In this document: piece after piece, positions 30,935 through 33,181 of the stretch
Position numbering within the stretch: the first letter of the stretch is position 1
Layout: the number at the start of each line of letters is the position of its first letter
Source of the DNA: Oscillospiraceae bacterium
GTDB taxonomy: Bacteria; Bacillota; Clostridia; Oscillospirales; Oscillospiraceae
Length of the DNA stretch: 33,181 nt
NCBI GenBank assembly: GCA_902775985.1
Contig: CACYOR010000008.1
Span: 1-33,181 of the forward strand
Direction: 5' to 3'
Made by a program: the position numbers and the translations under genes
The notes under the pieces: generated by a model
What the model was told of the DNA's origin: nothing
Seen by the model: only the letters and a program-made list of their open reading frames with translations
Databases searched by the model: none

Positions 30935-31010
30935 AGGCACCAGGCAATAGGCAACAGGCATTAGGGGACGGGAAATCTCCTAATGCCTAATGCCTGATGC
31001 CTGTTGCCTT
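30935..31010. repeat. Inverted array of eight TGCCT-type heptamers
   Basis: Left arm: AGGCACC, AGGCAAT, AGGCAAC, AGGCATT (30935-30962). Right arm: ATGCCTA, ATGCCTG, ATGCCTG, TTGCCTT (30983-31010). The arms are inverted copies around a 20-base centre and could form a stem of about 30 bp. The right end overlaps the first base of the yesL stop codon (31010-31012 on the plus strand). Confidence 0.85.
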
Positions 31011-31627
31011 TATTCATTATACCAGGGATCGTCGCCGCCCTGCCCGACGGTCATGGTGCGGAACACCGGCTCGATGGAAAAGCTCATCAGCAGGCAGAAC
31101 ATACCGGGCAGCAGGGGCAGCAGCTGCGGCAGCAGCCAGACGATCAGCAGGAAAACACCCAGCTCCGCGCCCAGCAGCAGCGTGGTGCCCGCATGGCGCA
31201 GGGCCAGCCAGACCGTGAATTTCAGACTGCCGAAGACCGTGTTCTGAAAGCGGGACACAAAGGCAAAGAGCCAGGGGCAAAGCAGTGGTACCGGCAGGAA
31301 GAAGAGGCGGCTCACAAAGTAGAGGATATCGCCCTTCTGCACGCCCATGAGCTGGAAGGCCCGCAGATCCGCCCAGCCCAGCAGCAGCCAGCCCAGACAC
31401 AGCAGCCACAGCAGCGTGGCCGGACGAAAATTGTCCCGGAAGGCCCGGAAGAAGCTGGCGGTCAGGCGGCCGCGCTCATGGCGGATGCACTTGACCACGC
31501 CGTAGTACAGCGCGGCGCTGGCGGCGCCCAGTGTGACGATCGGCAGGGAGCAGAGCAGCCAGAGCAGGCCCGCCCAGATCAGGTCGATGACCGCGGTCAG
31601 CGCGCTGCGGAGCTTGGATTCTTTCAT
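31010..31627 (-). CDS. yesL: YesL-family (DUF624) membrane protein
   Basis: A 205-residue protein with about five hydrophobic helices: LIWAGLLWLLCSLPIVTLGAASAALYY, TLLWLLCLGWLLLGW, FLPVPLLCPWLFAF, TTLLLGAELGVFLLIVWLL and LLPGMFCLLMSFS. The first helix motif L-P-I-V-T-L-G-A-A-S-A-A-L-Y is the hallmark of YesL. These proteins are common next to polysaccharide or sugar ABC importers in Firmicutes; their function is unknown. It starts three bases after the isomerase stop and is followed by the heptamer array and then the sulfoquinovosidase, so the three appear co-transcribed. Confidence 0.88.
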   Translation of the reverse strand: MKESKLRSALTAVIDLIWAGLLWLLCSLPIVTLGAASAALYYGVVKCIRHERGRLTASFFRAFRDNFRPATLLWLLCLGWLLLGWADLRAFQLMGVQKGDILYFVSRLFFLPVPLLCPWLFAFVSRFQNTVFGSLKFTVWLALRHAGTTLLLGAELGVFLLIVWLLPQLLPLLPGMFCLLMSFSIEPVFRTMTVGQGGDDPWYNE

Positions 31628-31630
31628 TAT

Positions 31631-32971
31631 TTAATAGTTGTAGACCTCAAAGCCGAACATCTGAGCCAGGGCCTCCAGGGTCTCGGCGTGGTGGCCCTTG
31701 ATGACCACGAAGTGGGGCTCAAAGCCATCCAGCACGCTCTGCTCGATGACGGAGCGGCTGTCGGACTCGGTCTTCACCACGATGGAGGTGCCGATGAACT
31801 GCTTGGGCTTGTCCAGCACGGAGCCCTCGGCGATGAAGAAGCGGAAGCTGCCGTCCGGCTCGCGCCCGATGCGGAAGACCGTGGCCTCGGGGAAGGCCTC
31901 GCAGCCGAAGTCCATGGCCGGGCCGATCTTGCGGTTGGGGTGCACGCCGATGGTGGCGCCGGTGTCCTTCCGGGCCAGAGAGCAGGCGGCGGCGCCGCAG
32001 TGCCAGTAGGTGATGGTGTTCTCCTCCTCGTCCAGGGAGACGGGATCGCCGAAGAAGACCGGCTCGTGGGAGAGCTGCATCCCGATCCACATGGAGAGAG
32101 CCCCGTAGATATCGGCCTCGCAGGCGGCGGCCACGCCGTCGTCATTGAGCAGCGAGAGCACCGAGCAGACGGGCGTGCCGAAGGCGGTGAAGAAATCGGG
32201 CCAGCAGCGGGAGGCCAGGGCGCCGATGTTGTGGCCCTTTACATAGTCGGTATAGGCCTTGTAAAGCCGGGCGTGATCCAGACGGTTGCGCTCCGGGGTC
32301 TTGTCCAGCCCACAGGTGGCGTTTTCAGTCTTGCGCAGGTACTCCGCGCAGTCGGCATCGGTATAGCCCTTGGCCAGGTCGATGAGCTCCCGGGCCTCGA
32401 TGGCCTCCAGCTCCACGCCGAAGGTGCTCATCAGCTCGCTGTCCAGCGCGCGGCCGAAGCCGAAGCCCTGGGGCGTGTGGCCCACGGCGGAGAGCTTCAG
32501 GCTGCGCATGGCCTTCTTGACCCGGGCGGCCTCGGCGCTGGCGGTGACGGCGCGGATGACGCTCTCCTCCTCCGGGGCGCCGAAGGCGTAGGCGAAGGGC
32601 CGGGCGTCAAAGGCGCGCAGGGTGTTGGCGGCGGAATAGGCGCCGGTCAGGGAGTTGAGGCGCAGGCGGCCGCCGTCGATGACGGGCTCCCGCAGCGTCC
32701 AGAGCAGCATCGGGCAGTCAAAGCGGCGCAGCACCTCGGACATGTAGGCGGCGTTGGCGAAGGTCAGGTTCTGGAACACGATCAGGTCGGGCTCCAGGCC
32801 CTGCATGTAGGCGCGCAGATCGTCCAGGTTCAAAAGCATTTTGTCGGGGCAGACGGCATTGGCGTCCACCGAGCGCAGGAGCTTGATGCTGCGCTCAAAC
32901 TGATCCTGCGCGCTCTCCAGATGGAAGGTGGGCACGCCCACGGGGATATAGACAAGGCTGAAGTCTTTCAT
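31631..32971 (-). CDS. L-fucose/L-arabinose isomerase-like protein, candidate sulfoquinovose isomerase
   Basis: A 446-residue protein (start ATG 32971 after GAGGTG; an in-frame GTG at 32980 would add three residues and overlaps that site). The C-terminal half has the marks of the fucose/arabinose isomerase superfamily: C-E-A-D-I-Y-G-A-L-S (about 284-293), FFGDPVSLDEEENTITYWHCGAAAC (about 306-330), and later H-P-N-R-K-I-G-P. The Glu and His of these motifs would bind the divalent metal. The N-terminal half is an LVYIPVG..LIVFQNLTFAN Rossmann-like domain. As the first gene of the operon with the sulfoquinovosidase, it is a good candidate to isomerise sulfoquinovose to 6-deoxy-6-sulfofructose. 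That role is inference. Confidence 0.75.
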   Translation of the reverse strand: MKDFSLVYIPVGVPTFHLESAQDQFERSIKLLRSVDANAVCPDKMLLNLDDLRAYMQGLEPDLIVFQNLTFANAAYMSEVLRRFDCPMLLWTLREPVIDGGRLRLNSLTGAYSAANTLRAFDARPFAYAFGAPEEESVIRAVTASAEAARVKKAMRSLKLSAVGHTPQGFGFGRALDSELMSTFGVELEAIEARELIDLAKGYTDADCAEYLRKTENATCGLDKTPERNRLDHARLYKAYTDYVKGHNIGALASRCWPDFFTAFGTPVCSVLSLLNDDGVAAACEADIYGALSMWIGMQLSHEPVFFGDPVSLDEEENTITYWHCGAAACSLARKDTGATIGVHPNRKIGPAMDFGCEAFPEATVFRIGREPDGSFRFFIAEGSVLDKPKQFIGTSIVVKTESDSRSVIEQSVLDGFEPHFVVIKGHHAETLEALAQMFGFEVYNY

Positions 32972-32993
32972 AGGAGACACCTCACATAATTAT

Positions 32994-33037
32994 TTAACTG
33001 CGTGAATAATCATAGCCTTCCACCGCCCTCCTGTCAA
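32994..33037 (-). promoter_or_regulatory. Promoter and operator of the isomerase-yesL-yihQ operon
   Basis: On the minus strand TTGACA (33032-33037), 17-base spacer, TATGAT (33009-33014). The predicted start falls in TTAACTGCGTGAA (32994-33006), which resembles TTAACCGCGTTAA at 28712-28724. It is framed by ATTATT (32989-32994) and AATAAT (33005-33010). Confidence 0.75.
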
Positions 33038-33181
33038 TCCCAAGCGAGAGGCACGGAAAAGATTTTTTGTTTTTCTCTGCCTTGTACGTTAGTCAATGAT
33101 GTGAGACCAAGAGAATGAGTTTGAAAGAAGATCGCGTTAGCTACTGAAGAAGGGAGGGCGTAGCCTGACCGAAGTCAGTAG
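33038..33181. other. Right-edge non-coding segment
   Basis: No gene is supported. CTACTGA and TCAGTAG form an inverted pair close to the end of the window, with CTGAC-CGAA-GTCAG inside the right arm. The element is cut by the window edge and cannot be classified. Confidence 0.3.

Noticed and set aside
31004..32989. 661-residue plus-strand frame opposite yesL and the isomerase
   Set aside because: Same antisense pattern; it begins in the heptamer region and has no plausible start signal.

Overview
The window looks like chromosomal DNA from a GC-rich, anaerobic gut Clostridia of the Oscillospiraceae type. This is inferred from the rpmH-rnpA-yidD-yidC-khpB block, an anaerobic ribonucleotide-reductase activase, TctABC and sugar ABC uptake systems, a YesL protein, BlaI/M56 regulation and canonical TTGACA/TATAAT promoters. 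No rRNA, tRNA, CRISPR array or phage module was seen.

Layout. 1-226: end of a ThiT-like thiamine transporter. 239-742: a REP-associated tyrosine transposase (RAYT) whose own coding sequence carries two inverted copies of a REP-like palindrome; a third copy lies at 17.3 kb. 766-3964: the ribosome/RNase P/membrane-insertion block. 3965-4926: acpP, then a long stretch of hairpins that may be a structured RNA. 4927-12045 (minus strand): a catabolic operon with a TctABC tripartite transporter, a TIM-barrel sugar isomerase/epimerase, two zinc alcohol dehydrogenases and a PHP hydrolase. A divergent ROK repressor (12314-13465) faces it across an intergenic region with matched promoters and inverted repeats. 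13696-17157: a BlaI repressor and a 1027-residue M56 metalloprotease fused to two duplicated beta-helix domains, with two BlaI-type operators on the promoter. 17400-24660: housekeeping genes (cysteine desulfurase, MtaB, SerC-SerA, MATE efflux, PfkB kinase). 24793-25320: NrdG.

25441-32971 (minus strand) is the most informative metabolic locus. The GH31 enzyme at 28912-30918 closely resembles E. coli YihQ and keeps the sulfonate-binding Gln/Arg/Trp/Tyr set, so it is called a sulfoquinovosidase. Its neighbours are a fucose/arabinose-isomerase-like protein (candidate sulfoquinovose isomerase), a YesL membrane protein and a three-gene sugar ABC importer. Together they form a probable system for uptake of plant sulfolipid headgroups and the first steps of sulfoquinovose breakdown. 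Later sulfoglycolysis steps are not visible and may lie beyond the right edge. A TTAAC-YGCG-TKAA motif occurs upstream of both halves of the locus.

The intergenic DNA carries several apparent repeat families: the REP-like palindrome, a TGCCT heptamer array found twice directly against stop codons, an ATTGC...GCAAT palindrome, and a 3'-flanking element shared between acpP and the M56 gene.
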